Assembly (NCBI RefSeq): GCF_014851805.1
Contig: NZ_JACVAK010000004.1
Coordinates: 186,001 to 250,000, forward strand
Length of the DNA stretch: 64,000 bases
Source: Pseudoxanthomonas sp. PXM02
GTDB taxonomy: Bacteria > Pseudomonadota > Gammaproteobacteria > Xanthomonadales > Xanthomonadaceae
Reading direction: 5' to 3'
In this document: one piece after another, positions 49,512-63,985 of the stretch
Layout: each line of letters begins with the position of its first letter
How positions within the stretch are numbered: position 1 is the stretch's first letter
Translations under genes and position numbers: made by a program
Notes under the pieces: generated by a model
Told to the model about the DNA's origin: nothing
Database searches by the model: none
What the model saw: the letters and a program-made list of their open reading frames with translations, nothing else

Positions 49512-50309
49512 ATGGCGGGCGAAGCTCTGACTCCCACCAGCTACATCCAGCACCACCTGAAGAACCTCACGGCCCAGGTGGGCGGTGAGGGTCCGTTCTG
49601 GACGATCAACGTCGACACCTTCGTGACCGCCGTGCTGATGGGCCTGGTCATCGTGTTCGCCTTCTGGCTGGCCACGCGCAAGGCCACCGCCGGCGTGCCG
49701 GGCAAGTGGCAGGCGTTCGTCGAGATCATGCTCGAGTTCGTCGACAAGCAGGCCCGCGACACCTACCACGGGACCAGCAAGCTGGTGACGCCCATCGCGA
49801 TCACCATCTTCTTCTGGATCCTGATGATGAACCTGCTGAAGATGATCCCGGCAGACTTCATCGCCAAGCCGCTCGAACTGATGGGCGTGCACTACTGGAA
49901 GCCGGTTCCCACCGCCGACGTCAACGCCACCCTCGGCATGTCGATCAGCGTGTTCTTCCTGATGCTGGTCTTCGCCTTCCGCTCGAAGGGCCTGGGCGGT
50001 TTCGCACACGAATTCCTGACGGCGCCGTTCGGCAAGTGGATGATGCCGTTCAACCTGATCCTCAACATCGTCGAATGGGTCAGCAAGCCCATTTCGCTGG
50101 CGATGCGACTGTTCGGCAACATGTTCGGCGGCGAGATCGTCTTCCTGCTGATCTGGGTGCTGGGCGGCGCGGGCATCGTGGGCATGCTCGGCGGCGCGGC
50201 GTTCGGCCTCGGCTGGATGCTGTTCCACCTGCTGGTCATCCCGCTGCAGGCCTTCATCTTCATGATGCTGTCGATCGTCTACCTCAGCTTGTCGGAAGAC
50301 AGCCACTAA
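49512..50309 (+). CDS. atpB: F1F0 ATP synthase subunit a
   Basis: A 265-residue integral membrane subunit forming the proton half-channels. The essential arginine is in ISLAMRLFGNMFGGE. The last helices contain VIPLQAFIFMMLSIVYLSL, typical of subunit a, with the conserved Gln. The GAAAGG site is upstream. Confidence 0.96.
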   Translation: MAGEALTPTSYIQHHLKNLTAQVGGEGPFWTINVDTFVTAVLMGLVIVFAFWLATRKATAGVPGKWQAFVEIMLEFVDKQARDTYHGTSKLVTPIAITIFFWILMMNLLKMIPADFIAKPLELMGVHYWKPVPTADVNATLGMSISVFFLMLVFAFRSKGLGGFAHEFLTAPFGKWMMPFNLILNIVEWVSKPISLAMRLFGNMFGGEIVFLLIWVLGGAGIVGMLGGAAFGLGWMLFHLLVIPLQAFIFMMLSIVYLSLSEDSH

Positions 50310-50360
50310 CGTTTCCGCTTCACCGTTTCGCTTCGTACCATCCACCTTTCAAGCACTTAA

Positions 50361-50675
<315 letters not shown>

Positions 50676-50781
50676 TCCGTCGCGTGCACGCCTGACCGTA
50701 GGGCTTCCGCCCGCGGTCAGTCACCAGGCGTAGCTGGGCCGGCGCGATTTGCGCGGGCCCTTCATCACCGGCAGGTTTACG

Positions 50782-51252
50782 ATGAATATCAATCTCACTC
50801 TGTTCGCCCAGGCGCTGGCCTTCGCCGGTCTGATCTGGATCATTGCGACCAAAATCTGGCCGCCGCTGCTGGCTGCCATCGAAGAACGCCAGCAGAAGAT
50901 CGCTGACGGCCTCGCTGCTGCAGACCGCGCCAAGCGCGATCTGGAGCAGGCCGAGGACCAAGTCAACGAGGCGTTGAAGGAAGCCCGCGTCAAGGCCAAC
51001 GAGATCATCGACCAGGCCCACGCGCGCGCCAACCAGATCGTCGACGCGGCCAAGAACGAAGCGATCGCCGAAGCCAACCGCCAGAAGGCGCTGGCCGAAG
51101 CCGAGATCGACGCCGCCGCCACGCGTGCCCGCGAAGACCTGCGCAAGCAGGTGTCCGCGCTGGCCGTCAGTGGTGCCGAGAAGCTGCTGAAGCGCGAGAT
51201 CGACGCCAACGCCCACAAGGCGCTGCTCGACGAACTCGCTGCCGAAATCTGA
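50782..51252 (+). CDS. atpF: F1F0 ATP synthase subunit b
   Basis: A 156-residue stalk subunit. One N-terminal helix ([26 protein letters not shown]) anchors a long charged coiled coil from about residue 30 to the end. The ATG at 50782 matches the family start. A 106-base gap separates it from atpE; it contains a sequence of symmetric GC words but no gene. Confidence 0.95.
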   Translation: MNINLTLFAQALAFAGLIWIIATKIWPPLLAAIEERQQKIADGLAAADRAKRDLEQAEDQVNEALKEARVKANEIIDQAHARANQIVDAAKNEAIAEANRQKALAEAEIDAAATRAREDLRKQVSALAVSGAEKLLKREIDANAHKALLDELAAEI

Positions 51253-51269
51253 TCCGGACGATCTGATCG

Positions 51270-51797
51270 ATGAGCCAGGCCCTTACCGTCGCCCGTCCCT
51301 ACGCCCGCGCCGCTTTCGCGACCGCGCACGGCGAAGGTGCTCTCGCTGCCTGGTCGCAGGCGCTGGGTTTCGCCGCGCATGCCGCGGCGGACCCGCGCGT
51401 GGCCGCGCTGCTGCCCAACCCGCGCCTGCTGCCCGCCGAAGCGGTGACGCTGCTGGCGCCGGAAGGCGCGAGCGAGTCGTTCTCGCGATTCCTCGCCGTG
51501 CTCGCCGATGCGCGCCGCCTGGCGCAGCTGCCGGAGATCGCCGGCCTGTTCGAGGAACTGCGGGCCGAGGCCGAGCACATCGTGAAGGCCAAGGTCACCT
51601 CGGCGACGGCGCTGCCGTCGGCCGAACTCGACCAGATCAAGGTGGCGCTGAAGAAGCGCTTCGGCCGCGAGATCGAGGTCGAGACGTCGGTCGACGCATC
51701 GCTGATCGGCGGCGCCGTGATCGATGCCGGCAGCGTGGTGATCGACGGCTCGCTGAAGGGCAAGCTGGCGCGCCTGCAGTCGGCGCTGACGCACTGA
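51270..51797 (+). CDS. atpH: F1 ATP synthase subunit delta
   Basis: A 175-residue protein with the delta/OSCP fold. The N-terminal helices start with [14 protein letters not shown]. The C-terminal signature is [20 protein letters not shown] followed by [17 protein letters not shown]. It links b to the F1 head. It is 17 bases after atpF. Confidence 0.95.
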   Translation: MSQALTVARPYARAAFATAHGEGALAAWSQALGFAAHAAADPRVAALLPNPRLLPAEAVTLLAPEGASESFSRFLAVLADARRLAQLPEIAGLFEELRAEAEHIVKAKVTSATALPSAELDQIKVALKKRFGREIEVETSVDASLIGGAVIDAGSVVIDGSLKGKLARLQSALTH

Positions 51798-51843
51798 ATT
51801 CCCATTGAACCGCCGCGCGCAAGCCGGCACACAGGACTTACCC

Positions 51844-53391
<1,548 letters not shown>

Positions 53392-53399
53392 TACGACGT

Positions 53400-53457
53400 G
53401 TAGAGCGGAGCTTGCTCCGCTGATCGGACACTAAAGCGGAGCAGAGCTCCGCTCTAC
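53400..53457. repeat. REP-like inverted repeat inside the atp operon
   Basis: GTAGAGCGGAGC (53400-53411) and its exact reverse complement GCTCCGCTCTAC (53446-53457) bracket inner, also complementary AGCGGAGC/GCTCCGCT words, giving two nested hairpins. The element fills almost the entire 77-base gap between atpA and atpG and sits 12 bases before the atpG start. Confidence 0.85.
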
Positions 53458-53468
53458 GGGAAGAAGAG

Positions 53469-54332
53469 ATGGCAGGCGGACGCGAAATCAAAACCAAGAT
53501 CAAGAGCGTGCAGAACACCCGCAAGGTGACGCGCGCGCTCGAGATGGTCTCGGCCTCCAAGATCCGCAAGGCCCAGGACCGCATGAAGACTTCGCGCCCG
53601 TACGCGCGCGCGATGAAGCAGGTGATCGGTCACCTGGCCCAGGCCAATACCGATTACCAGCATCCCTTCATGGTGGAGCGCAAGGACGTCAAGCGCGTCG
53701 GCTTCATCATCGTGTCGTCCGACCGCGGCCTGGCCGGCGGCCTGAACAACAACCTGTTCCGCAAGATGCTGGGCGAGATCCGCCAGTGGAACGAGAAGGG
53801 CGTCGAGGTCGACGTGGTCACCATCGGCCAGAAGGCCTCGGTGTACTTCCGTCGCGTGAAGGTCAACATGCTGGCCAGCGTGTCCCACCTGGGCGATGCG
53901 CCCAAGCTGGACCAGCTGATCGGCGTGATCAAGGTGATGCTGGACGCCTATACCGAAGGCAAGCTGGATCGCGTGTTCGTCGTCTACAACGACTTCGTCA
54001 ACACGATGACCCAGCGCGCCGCGTTCGACCAGCTGCTGCCGCTGCCGGCGTCGGAGACGCAGGTCGCGCACCACGACTGGGACTACATCTACGAACCCGA
54101 TGCCGAGACCGTGCTCGACCACGTGATCACGCGCTACATCGAATCGCTGGTGTACCAGGCCGTGCTGGAAAACATCGCTTCTGAACACGCGGCGCGCATG
54201 GTGGCCATGAAGGCCGCCAGCGACAACGCCAACAAGCTCATCGGTACCCTGCAGCTGGTCTACAACAAGGCCCGCCAGGCGGCGATCACCCAGGAAATTT
54301 CCGAAATCGTCGGCGGCGCGGCGGCAGTCTGA
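53469..54332 (+). CDS. atpG: F1 ATP synthase subunit gamma
   Basis: A 287-residue central-stalk subunit. The N terminus has the conserved [26 protein letters not shown]-type helix (start of motif [13 protein letters not shown]), and the C-terminal helix has [16 protein letters not shown]. It is normal in length. The ribosome-binding site GAAGAAGAG follows directly on the REP-like repeat, so the stem may affect translation of this gene. Confidence 0.96.
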   Translation: MAGGREIKTKIKSVQNTRKVTRALEMVSASKIRKAQDRMKTSRPYARAMKQVIGHLAQANTDYQHPFMVERKDVKRVGFIIVSSDRGLAGGLNNNLFRKMLGEIRQWNEKGVEVDVVTIGQKASVYFRRVKVNMLASVSHLGDAPKLDQLIGVIKVMLDAYTEGKLDRVFVVYNDFVNTMTQRAAFDQLLPLPASETQVAHHDWDYIYEPDAETVLDHVITRYIESLVYQAVLENIASEHAARMVAMKAASDNANKLIGTLQLVYNKARQAAITQEISEIVGGAAAV

Positions 54333-54359
54333 CGCGCGTAGTCACAAGAATTCATCTAG

Positions 54360-55778
<1,419 letters not shown>

Positions 55779-55857
55779 GCGACGCGCGGCGGGTCACTCC
55801 GCCATCGCGTGAACGTCCGGCGGGCTTCGGCCCGCCCCACGAGCCAAAGAGAGTTCC

Positions 55858-56280
55858 ATGAGCACCATCCGTTGCGACATCGTCAGTGCCGAGCAGGAGA
55901 TCTTCCACGGTGAAGCCACCCTGGTCGTCGCCACCGGCGAGCTGGGCGAACTCGGCATCGCGCCGAAGCACGCGCCGCTGATCACCCGCCTGAAGCCGGG
56001 CAAGGTGGTGGTGACGCTGGCCTCCGGCGAGCAGCTGGACTTCGCCATTTCCGGCGGCATCCTGGAAGTGCAGCCGCAGGTCGTCACCGTGCTGGCCGAC
56101 ACCGCGATCCGCGCGCAGGACATCGACGAAGCCTCGGTCCGCAAGGCCAAGGAAGAAGCCGAGCGCATCCTGTCCAAGCAGGATCCGAAGATGAGCATCG
56201 AGGAAGCCCAGGCCCAGCTGGCCATGAGCATCGCCCAGCTCAGCGCGCTGGAGCGCCTGCGCAAGAACCTCAAGCACTGA
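55858..56280 (+). CDS. atpC: F1 ATP synthase subunit epsilon
   Basis: A 140-residue protein with the N-terminal beta-sandwich ([39 protein letters not shown]) and two C-terminal helices that can inhibit ATP hydrolysis. It is the last gene of the operon; a strong terminator follows at 56305. Confidence 0.96.
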   Translation: MSTIRCDIVSAEQEIFHGEATLVVATGELGELGIAPKHAPLITRLKPGKVVVTLASGEQLDFAISGGILEVQPQVVTVLADTAIRAQDIDEASVRKAKEEAERILSKQDPKMSIEEAQAQLAMSIAQLSALERLRKNLKH

Positions 56281-56304
56281 GGTCGGTCGCCATCGCGTCA
56301 TCGG

Positions 56305-56335
56305 AACGCCGGCCTCGCGCCGGCGTTTTCGTTTC
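56305..56335 (+). terminator. Intrinsic terminator of the atp operon
   Basis: AACGCCGGC (56305-56313) pairs with GCCGGCGTT (56319-56327) around CTCGC and is followed by TTCGTTTCC. It lies 25 bases after atpC and may also act for the convergent gtrA gene. Confidence 0.9.
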
Positions 56336-56340
56336 CGTCG

Positions 56341-56754
56341 TCAGCGGTACACCACGTGCCGCCACAGGAAGAACGCGACCACCGCCAGTGCGCCCTCCAC
56401 CAACGGCTTGGCCAGCCAGGCATGCGCGAGCCCCAGCGTGCCGGCGACCCAGGTGATGGCCAGCGTGCTGATCGCGGTCAACGGGATCCAGACCAGCAGG
56501 AACTTGGCGAAGCGCCACCAGCCCAGCCGGGCGTTGCCCGCCTGCGCGAACGTCACCCGCCCGTTCAACCAGAAACCGAGCACCGCGCCGCCGATGCGGC
56601 CGGCCAGATTAGCGGGCGCGGCGGCGATGCCCAGTGCGGTCAGCGCCACGAACAGCAGCCAGTCCAGCAGCAGTTGCAGCAGGCCGACCACGATGAAGCT
56701 GCCGCCTTGGCGGAACAGCGTGTGGCGGGGGGCGGAAGGCGTCATACACGCCAT
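56341..56754 (-). CDS. GtrA-family membrane protein
   Basis: A 137-residue protein with four hydrophobic helices (about residues 20-40, 45-65, 85-105, 115-132). It shows the GtrA pattern: [19 protein letters not shown], then [20 protein letters not shown] and a final [10 protein letters not shown]. GtrA proteins are proposed flippases for lipid-linked glucosyl units or related sugars. The start at 56754 has CAGGTAAC upstream; an ATG at 56745 is an alternative. Confidence 0.85.
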   Translation of the reverse strand: MACMTPSAPRHTLFRQGGSFIVVGLLQLLLDWLLFVALTALGIAAAPANLAGRIGGAVLGFWLNGRVTFAQAGNARLGWWRFAKFLLVWIPLTAISTLAITWVAGTLGLAHAWLAKPLVEGALAVVAFFLWRHVVYR

Positions 56755-56866
56755 GTTACCTGCGGGTATCGGTCCCGGTGGCACGCCCCGGACGCGATCT
56801 GCGTTCGGGAAAGGAGTTGTTACCATGCGATCTCTTCGCACCACGCATTTACCCAGGGAAGTCCAG

Positions 56867-58228
56867 ATGAAGCCATTGCACGTCGTGATCCTCGCCGCCG
56901 GCGAGGGCAAGCGCATGAAGTCCGCGTTGCCCAAGGTGCTGCAGCCGGTTGCCGGACGGCCGATGCTGGGGCATGTGATCGACGCGGCGCGTGCGCTGTC
57001 GCCGGCGGGTGTGCACGTGGTCTACGGCCACGGGGGCGACCAGGTGCAGGCCGCGTTCGCCGACCAGCCCGATCTGCATTGGGCGCACCAGGCGCAGCAA
57101 CTCGGCACCGGCCATGCGGTGGCGCAGGCGATGCCGGAGATTCCCGACGGTGCGCGCGTGCTGGTGCTGTACGGCGACGTGCCACTGACCCGCAGTGAAA
57201 CCCTGCAGCGCCTGCTGGATGCGCCGGGTCGCCTGGCGGTGCTGGTCGCCGAACCGATCGATCCCGCCGGCTATGGCCGCATCGTCCGCGATGAAGCGGG
57301 TCGCGTGGCCGCCATCGTCGAGCACAAGGACGCCGACGAAGACCAGCGCCGCATCCGCACCATCAACACCGGCATCATCGCCGCCGACGCCAGCGCGCTG
57401 AAGGGCTGGCTCGCACGGCTGTCCAACAACAATGCGCAGGGCGAGTACTACCTGACCGACGTGTTCGCGATGGCGGCGGAAGAGTTCACGCCCGCGGAAA
57501 TGGTGCTGGTCGGCGAGCCGATCGAAGCCGAAGGCGCCAACGATCCCTGGCAGCTGTCGCAGCTCGAACGCGCCTACCAGCTGCGCGCCGCGCGTGCGCT
57601 GTGCACGCAGGGCGCGCGCCTGATCGATCCCGCCCGTTTCGATCAACGTGGCACGGTGACGGTCGGCCGCGATGTGCAGATCGACGTCGACGTGGTGCTG
57701 GAAGGCGAGGTCGAACTGGGCGACGGTGTCGTCATCGGTCCGTTCTGCCGTCTCAAGGACGTGAAGCTCGCTGCCGGCACGCTGGTGCGCGCGCACTGCG
57801 ACCTGGAAGGTGTCGTCAGCGAAGGCGCCGCATTGATCGGTCCCTACGCGCGTCTTCGCCCGGGCACGCAACTCGCGGACGGCGTGCATGTCGGCAACTT
57901 CGTGGAAACGAAGAACGCGCGCATCGGCGTGGGCAGCAAGGCCAACCACCTGACCTATCTCGGCGATACCGTGATCGGCACCGGCACCAACATCGGTGCC
58001 GGCACCATTACCTGCAACTACGATGGTGTGAACAAGTTCGTCACCACCATCGGCGACCGCGTCTTCGTTGGCTCCAATTCGTCGCTGGTCGCGCCGGTCA
58101 CGCTGGCCGACGGCGCCACGATCGGCGCGGGCTCGGTGATCTCGAAGAATGCGCCGGCCGACACGTTGACGGTCGCGCGTGCGCGCCAGGTCAGCATCGA
58201 AGGGTGGCAGCGGCCGGTGAAGAAGTAG
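56867..58228 (+). CDS. glmU: Bifunctional UDP-GlcNAc pyrophosphorylase / glucosamine-1-phosphate acetyltransferase GlmU
   Basis: A 453-residue enzyme making UDP-GlcNAc for peptidoglycan and lipopolysaccharide. The N-terminal uridylyltransferase has [20 protein letters not shown] and YGDVPLTR. The C-terminal half is a left-handed beta-helix of hexapeptide repeats with the acetyltransferase segment [11 protein letters not shown], and then [14 protein letters not shown]. The start at 56867 gives the exact canonical N terminus, although the frame is open much further upstream. Location downstream of the atp operon is conserved in many proteobacteria. Confidence 0.96.
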   Translation: MKPLHVVILAAGEGKRMKSALPKVLQPVAGRPMLGHVIDAARALSPAGVHVVYGHGGDQVQAAFADQPDLHWAHQAQQLGTGHAVAQAMPEIPDGARVLVLYGDVPLTRSETLQRLLDAPGRLAVLVAEPIDPAGYGRIVRDEAGRVAAIVEHKDADEDQRRIRTINTGIIAADASALKGWLARLSNNNAQGEYYLTDVFAMAAEEFTPAEMVLVGEPIEAEGANDPWQLSQLERAYQLRAARALCTQGARLIDPARFDQRGTVTVGRDVQIDVDVVLEGEVELGDGVVIGPFCRLKDVKLAAGTLVRAHCDLEGVVSEGAALIGPYARLRPGTQLADGVHVGNFVETKNARIGVGSKANHLTYLGDTVIGTGTNIGAGTITCNYDGVNKFVTTIGDRVFVGSNSSLVAPVTLADGATIGAGSVISKNAPADTLTVARARQVSIEGWQRPVKK

Positions 58229-58239
58229 CTCGCGTTCGC

Positions 58240-58824
58240 ATGGTGAGCGTCGGCCACATCCTGCGCGGCTCGGCGGAGCTCAATCGGCTGAGAAGCCGCA
58301 TCAAGGCCACGTTCTTGGATCGGCAACTGTCCAAGGAGCACTGGTCGGTATGGGCCGATGCCTGCAAGGATTTCCACCGGGAGTTCGAACACTTGGTGTA
58401 CCCGGGTGGGACTGTGATGCTGAATCGCGTCAGGCAGCAGGATCTTGTGGCGCTGCAGACTGCCGTCGTCTTCTTGCTCGCTGATCCGATGCACTTTCGT
58501 TCGGGCTACCTGAAGGAGCATCTCTGGCGTTGGCTGGCGCATTGTCCGCTTCAAGCAAGAGAACTGTCCCAGCTTGAACGGGCAGCCTTGCGGTACCTCG
58601 ACCGGGCGGCATCCCGCGAGTTCTTCGCGATGTGCAAATTCATGCACCGTCGGGGGAGGGACAGATTCTGGTCTTCCGTATCCGCGACGTTGCTGTCGTC
58701 AGACGTGGCAAAGGTCCGGCGCGCCGAACTACTGCTGATCCACAAGGGAAGCCTGTTCGCGGGCGCGATGGCGCGGCGGCGCATCATGCGTAACCTGGCC
58801 CACGAGCGGTACGGACGGATCTAG
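58240..58824 (+). CDS. Uncharacterised protein (194 aa)
   Basis: The product starts MVSVGHILRGSAELNRLRSR and is rich in basic residues and helices (RQLSKEHWSVWADACKDFHR, LVALQTAVVFLLADP), ending HERYGRI. There is no signal peptide or membrane helix. Third-position GC is lower than in its neighbours over parts of the gene, so a recent acquisition is possible. It starts 11 bases after glmU. Its stop TAG shares four bases (CTAG) with the stop of the convergent histidine-kinase gene. I recognise no family. Confidence 0.65.
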   Translation: MVSVGHILRGSAELNRLRSRIKATFLDRQLSKEHWSVWADACKDFHREFEHLVYPGGTVMLNRVRQQDLVALQTAVVFLLADPMHFRSGYLKEHLWRWLAHCPLQARELSQLERAALRYLDRAASREFFAMCKFMHRRGRDRFWSSVSATLLSSDVAKVRRAELLLIHKGSLFAGAMARRRIMRNLAHERYGRI

Positions 58825-60145
58825 ACTTCCGGCAGCTGGATCGACACGCACAACCCGCCACCCTCGCGGTTATGCAGCGACAGTCGCCCGCCGTGCGCTT
58901 CGATGATCTCGCGGGTCAGTGCGAGGCCCAGGCCGGTACCGTTGCGCTTGGTGGAATAGAACGGCACCAGCGCGTTCTGCAGCACGGCATCGTTCATACC
59001 GGTGCCGCGGTCCATCACCTCGATGCGCAGCCAGCCGGGCAGGCGCGTGAGTCGCACGGATACGCCCTCGGGCGTCGTGCCGGACTCGTGCGCGTTCTTC
59101 AGCAGGTTGAGGAGCGCCTGTTCCAGCTGCGCCACGTCGATGCGGCCATCGATCTCCGTTTCGGTCATCAGCAGATCGAAACCGATCTGCCGTTGCAGTC
59201 CTTCGAAGAACGCACGCCAGTGCACCGTCTGCAGCTGCGGCGAGGGCAGCTTGGCGAAGCGGGCATAGCCGCGGATGAAGCCTTCCAGGTGACGCGCGCG
59301 GTCCTCGATGGTGCCGAACACTTCCTCCAGCCGCTCGTGGCGGCCGCGGCGCACGAGTTCGGCACCCGAGTGCGCGAGCGAGGCTACCGGCGCGAGCGAA
59401 TTGTTGAGTTCGTGGCTGATCACACGGATGACCTTTTTCCACGTCATCACTTCCTGCCGGCGCAGTTCGCTGGTCAGCAGGCGCAGCAGGAGCAGTTCGT
59501 GCGGGCGTCCGTTGAGGCGGAAGCTGCGGCGCGCGAGGTGGTAGACCTGTTCCTCGCCGTCTTCTTCCTCGCTGCCGATGGCGAACAGGCTGTCGCCGCC
59601 ACGGGCGAGGGCTTCGCGCATCTCGACCGGCGCGGCGCCGATCAACGCGTCGTAGTCCTGGCCTTCCAGCTTCCAGCCACTGTGCAGCAGCTTGCGTGCC
59701 GCCACGTTGGCGAAGACGACCCGACGGACGCCGTCGCCGCCGGGCGCGACCAGCAGCATGGCCACCGGCGTGTTCTGCACCATGGTGTCGAGCAGCAGCT
59801 CGCGCTCGACCAGGCTCAGGCGCTGTTCGCGCAGTACGTCGCCCAGGGACGAATGCGCCTGCACCAGTTCCGCAAGCTCGTCGTTGCCACGCCAGTGGAT
59901 ACCGAAGTTGTATTCGCCGTCGCGGTAGCTGTTGACGCTGCCGGCCAATGCGCGGAACAGCGAGTACGTGCTGCGCAGGCCGCGGCGGATCGCCCACATC
60001 GCCAGCGGCAGCACGACGATGGCGGAGACCAGCACGGCCACGACATCGTCGCCGATCCAGTGCGACAGCACGACCGGCATCACCACCGCCAGCGCGAGCA
60101 GCGGCAGCAGCCAGGACAGCACGCGGCCGGCGAGCGAGCGACGGA

Positions 60146-60149
<4 letters not shown>
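58821..60149 (-). CDS. Sensor histidine kinase (NtrY-like)
   Basis: A 442-residue membrane sensor. Two N-terminal helices (about residues 10-30 and 35-55) are followed by a HAMP-like and PAS-like region. The phosphoacceptor His246 is in VISHELNNSLAP, and the ATPase domain has an N-box in LLNLLKNAHE and G-boxes in DRGTGMND and GTGLGLALTREII. Only a short external loop lies between the helices, so it probably senses an intramembrane or cytoplasmic signal. Its start overlaps the stop of the response-regulator gene (ATGA). Confidence 0.93.
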
Positions 60150-61483
<1,334 letters not shown>

Positions 61484-61486
61484 GCG

Positions 61487-62701
61487 CTATAGCCTAACCG
61501 AAGGGCTGCGACTGACGAGGTGCGGTGGAATGCGCCGGACCATGCGGGCGGGCCACGTGGCGGCGAGTTGCACAAGCACGGCGGTGACAACCGTTGCCAC
61601 CGGCAGGATCCAGGGAGAGGAGGCCGACGCCATCCATGCCGGCACCAGGCGCGGCAACAGCACGGCGGCGATGATGACGGCGGACAGCGCTGCGACGGCT
61701 GCCAGCAGCAGGTATTCCCATCGCAGCCGGTGGGCCAGCTGCGCACTGCTCGCGCCGAAGGCCCGGCGGAGGCTGAGTTCCTGCCGATGATCGTGTACCC
61801 AGCGGTGACCGCCGAGCACCAGCATTCCCAGTGTCGACAGCCACCAGGCGAGGCAGGCGATCACCGATGTCCAGGCATGCCGCATCGCTCCCGAGGATGC
61901 GTGCGCACGCAGTTCCATCAGGCTGACGGGCGCGGCGATCGCGGCGTCGGGATACCGCGCGGCAAGCTGACTGCGTATCCGCATGGCGAGAGCATCGGTA
62001 TGTCCCGTGTGGCGTACGAAGAAGTGGGCGTCGCCGGCACGCGTCATGCGGACGGGCAGCACGAGCGCCGTGCCATCCGGGCGGTGCGCGGTGGCGGGCA
62101 GCGGGATCGTCGGTATCACGCCGACGACACGCAGTTGTTTGCCGGGTAGCACCTGCAGCGTACGCCCCACGGGATCGGCCGTGCCGTACAGGCGCTGCGC
62201 GAGTGCTGCAGAGAGGAGGGCTGGCGCCGGATCGGTATGCAGGCGACGCTGGTCGCCGGTGTAGTCCTGGTACTCGGATGTTGCGAAACGACGGCCTTGC
62301 GAGGGCGCCAACCCCAGTGTCGACAGAAAGGCCTCGTCCGCAAGGTAGACGGTGGCCAACGGGCGCGATCGCACTTCGTCGCCGGCCCATACGTGTGCGC
62401 TCCAGGCGCTGGTGCCGTATGGCGTCTGGTTGCCGACCGCGACCGACTCGACGTCCGGCAACGCACGCAACGTCCGGACGACCGAAGCGCTACCGGGATC
62501 TTCGCCATGCGCCGGCTGGAACCAGGGCACGACCAGCACGCGGTCGTCATCGATGCCGGTGGGTGCCGCCCTTTGCGCGTGCGCTGCCAGCAAGGCCTGC
62601 CAGGCGTATGCGCACAGCACCATGCCGATGGCGAGCTGCAGCGCGAGCCATCCCGTGCCTGCATGGGGACGACCCAGCAGCAGGAAGGAAGAAGCGGGCA
62701 T
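61487..62701 (-). CDS. ABC transporter permease of the MacB/FtsX type (copy 2)
   Basis: A 404-residue membrane protein. A first helix (about residues 15-40) is followed by a long periplasmic domain with conserved YGTADPVGRTLQVLPGKQL. Three C-terminal helices follow; the loop between the first two has ELSLRRAFGASSAQLAHRL, the FtsX-type coupling helix. It diverges from copy 1 and lacks its own ATPase here. The start at 62701 follows GAAGGG. The response-regulator gene follows after three bases. Confidence 0.85.
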   Translation of the reverse strand: MPASSFLLLGRPHAGTGWLALQLAIGMVLCAYAWQALLAAHAQRAAPTGIDDDRVLVVPWFQPAHGEDPGSASVVRTLRALPDVESVAVGNQTPYGTSAWSAHVWAGDEVRSRPLATVYLADEAFLSTLGLAPSQGRRFATSEYQDYTGDQRRLHTDPAPALLSAALAQRLYGTADPVGRTLQVLPGKQLRVVGVIPTIPLPATAHRPDGTALVLPVRMTRAGDAHFFVRHTGHTDALAMRIRSQLAARYPDAAIAAPVSLMELRAHASSGAMRHAWTSVIACLAWWLSTLGMLVLGGHRWVHDHRQELSLRRAFGASSAQLAHRLRWEYLLLAAVAALSAVIIAAVLLPRLVPAWMASASSPWILPVATVVTAVLVQLAATWPARMVRRIPPHLVSRSPSVRL

Positions 62702-62761
62702 GGAGGTATCCCTTCGGCCGTGCACGCCCACGGGCGTGCACGGCGTGATGGAAACGTGGGA

Positions 62762-63985
62762 TCAGGCGGTGCGCGTCGCCACCGCCGGCGGTACCGACGC
62801 GGCCTTGCGCGCGGGCCCGTACACCGCGACCTGGCCGAGCAGCCACAGCAGCACTGCACCGACCGGCAGGTACAGCAGCGGCAGGCGGGGCAGCTCGTAC
62901 TTGCCCATCAGCAGCTGGTTGATGCCGTACGCGAGGATCATGCCGATGACGATGCCGATGGTCGCCAGCAGGAAGTTCTCGGTCTGGAAGTAACGCAGGA
63001 TCTGTCCCTTCGTCGCGCCCAGCGCCCGGCGGATGCCGATCTGCTTGGTGCGCTGCTGCACCCAGAAGCTGGCCAGGCCGACGATGCCCAACGCGGTGAC
63101 GACCAGCAACGAGACGATCACGGTCAGCAGCAGCCATGCCATCGCGCGGTCGCCGCGGTAGTAGTCCTGCATGATGTCGGTGAACGTGCCCTCGCGCAGG
63201 ATCAGCCGGCGTGCGCTGTTCTTCTCCAGCGTGGCGATCGCCGCCTTCTGCACCTCGGCGCGACGATCCGGCGTGGTGCGCAGTACGAACACGCCCATCG
63301 TCAGGTCCTTCGCCGGCAGGATCATCGTGTAGCCGGCTTCGGCCGGTCCGCCGTTGTCATTGGTGCGGATCAGACGGTCGACCACGCCGATCACGCGATG
63401 AGGCGCGTTGTCGGCATTCCACGCGTAGATGTTCTTGCCGATCGCGCTCTCGCCAGGGAACAGCTTGTTCGCCAGCTCGCGACTGATGATCACTGCCGGC
63501 ATCATCACCCTGGCGTTCTGCTTGTTGATCTCGGTCCAGTTGACGTACTCGTCGGCGTTGAAGTCGCGGCCTTCCGCCAGCTTCAGCCCCAGCGTGTCGA
63601 TGACCGCGTCGCCGAGATAGACGTTGGCCAGCGCGCTTGGCCGCTCCTGTTCCGGCGCCAGCTGGATGGAGCTGTTCCACGACGAGTTGTCGAACGGCAC
63701 ATGGTTGATGCTGCCGGCGGCCTTGACGCCCGGCAGTGCGCGCAGGCTGGCGACGTCCTGCTTCACCAGTGCATCGGCCTCGGGGTTCTCGCCGAGGTTG
63801 CCCATGCTGATGCGCACGATCTCCTCGTTGGCCAGGCCGGTGGGGCGGTCGATGCGCTCCAGTCGCTGGGTGATCAGGAAGACCGCGTTGCAGATGATGG
63901 CGCACGACAGCGCCACTTCCAGCACGATCAGCGCGGCGGCCGTCTTGTGGCGGGCCAGGGTGGAAAGAATGGGGCGGATGTCCAT
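62762..63985 (-). CDS. ABC transporter permease of the MacB/FtsX type (copy 1)
   Basis: A 407-residue membrane protein. It has an N-terminal helix (about residues 15-40), a periplasmic MacB-type domain with LFPGESAIGKNIYAWN, and three C-terminal helices with the coupling loop KQIGIRRALGATKGQILRYF. It ends in PARKAASVPPAVATRTA, as in MacB relatives. It is followed 60 bases later by the second permease gene, then by the two-component genes. The partner ATPase is probably upstream, outside the window. Confidence 0.88.
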   Translation of the reverse strand: MDIRPILSTLARHKTAAALIVLEVALSCAIICNAVFLITQRLERIDRPTGLANEEIVRISMGNLGENPEADALVKQDVASLRALPGVKAAGSINHVPFDNSSWNSSIQLAPEQERPSALANVYLGDAVIDTLGLKLAEGRDFNADEYVNWTEINKQNARVMMPAVIISRELANKLFPGESAIGKNIYAWNADNAPHRVIGVVDRLIRTNDNGGPAEAGYTMILPAKDLTMGVFVLRTTPDRRAEVQKAAIATLEKNSARRLILREGTFTDIMQDYYRGDRAMAWLLLTVIVSLLVVTALGIVGLASFWVQQRTKQIGIRRALGATKGQILRYFQTENFLLATIGIVIGMILAYGINQLLMGKYELPRLPLLYLPVGAVLLWLLGQVAVYGPARKAASVPPAVATRTA

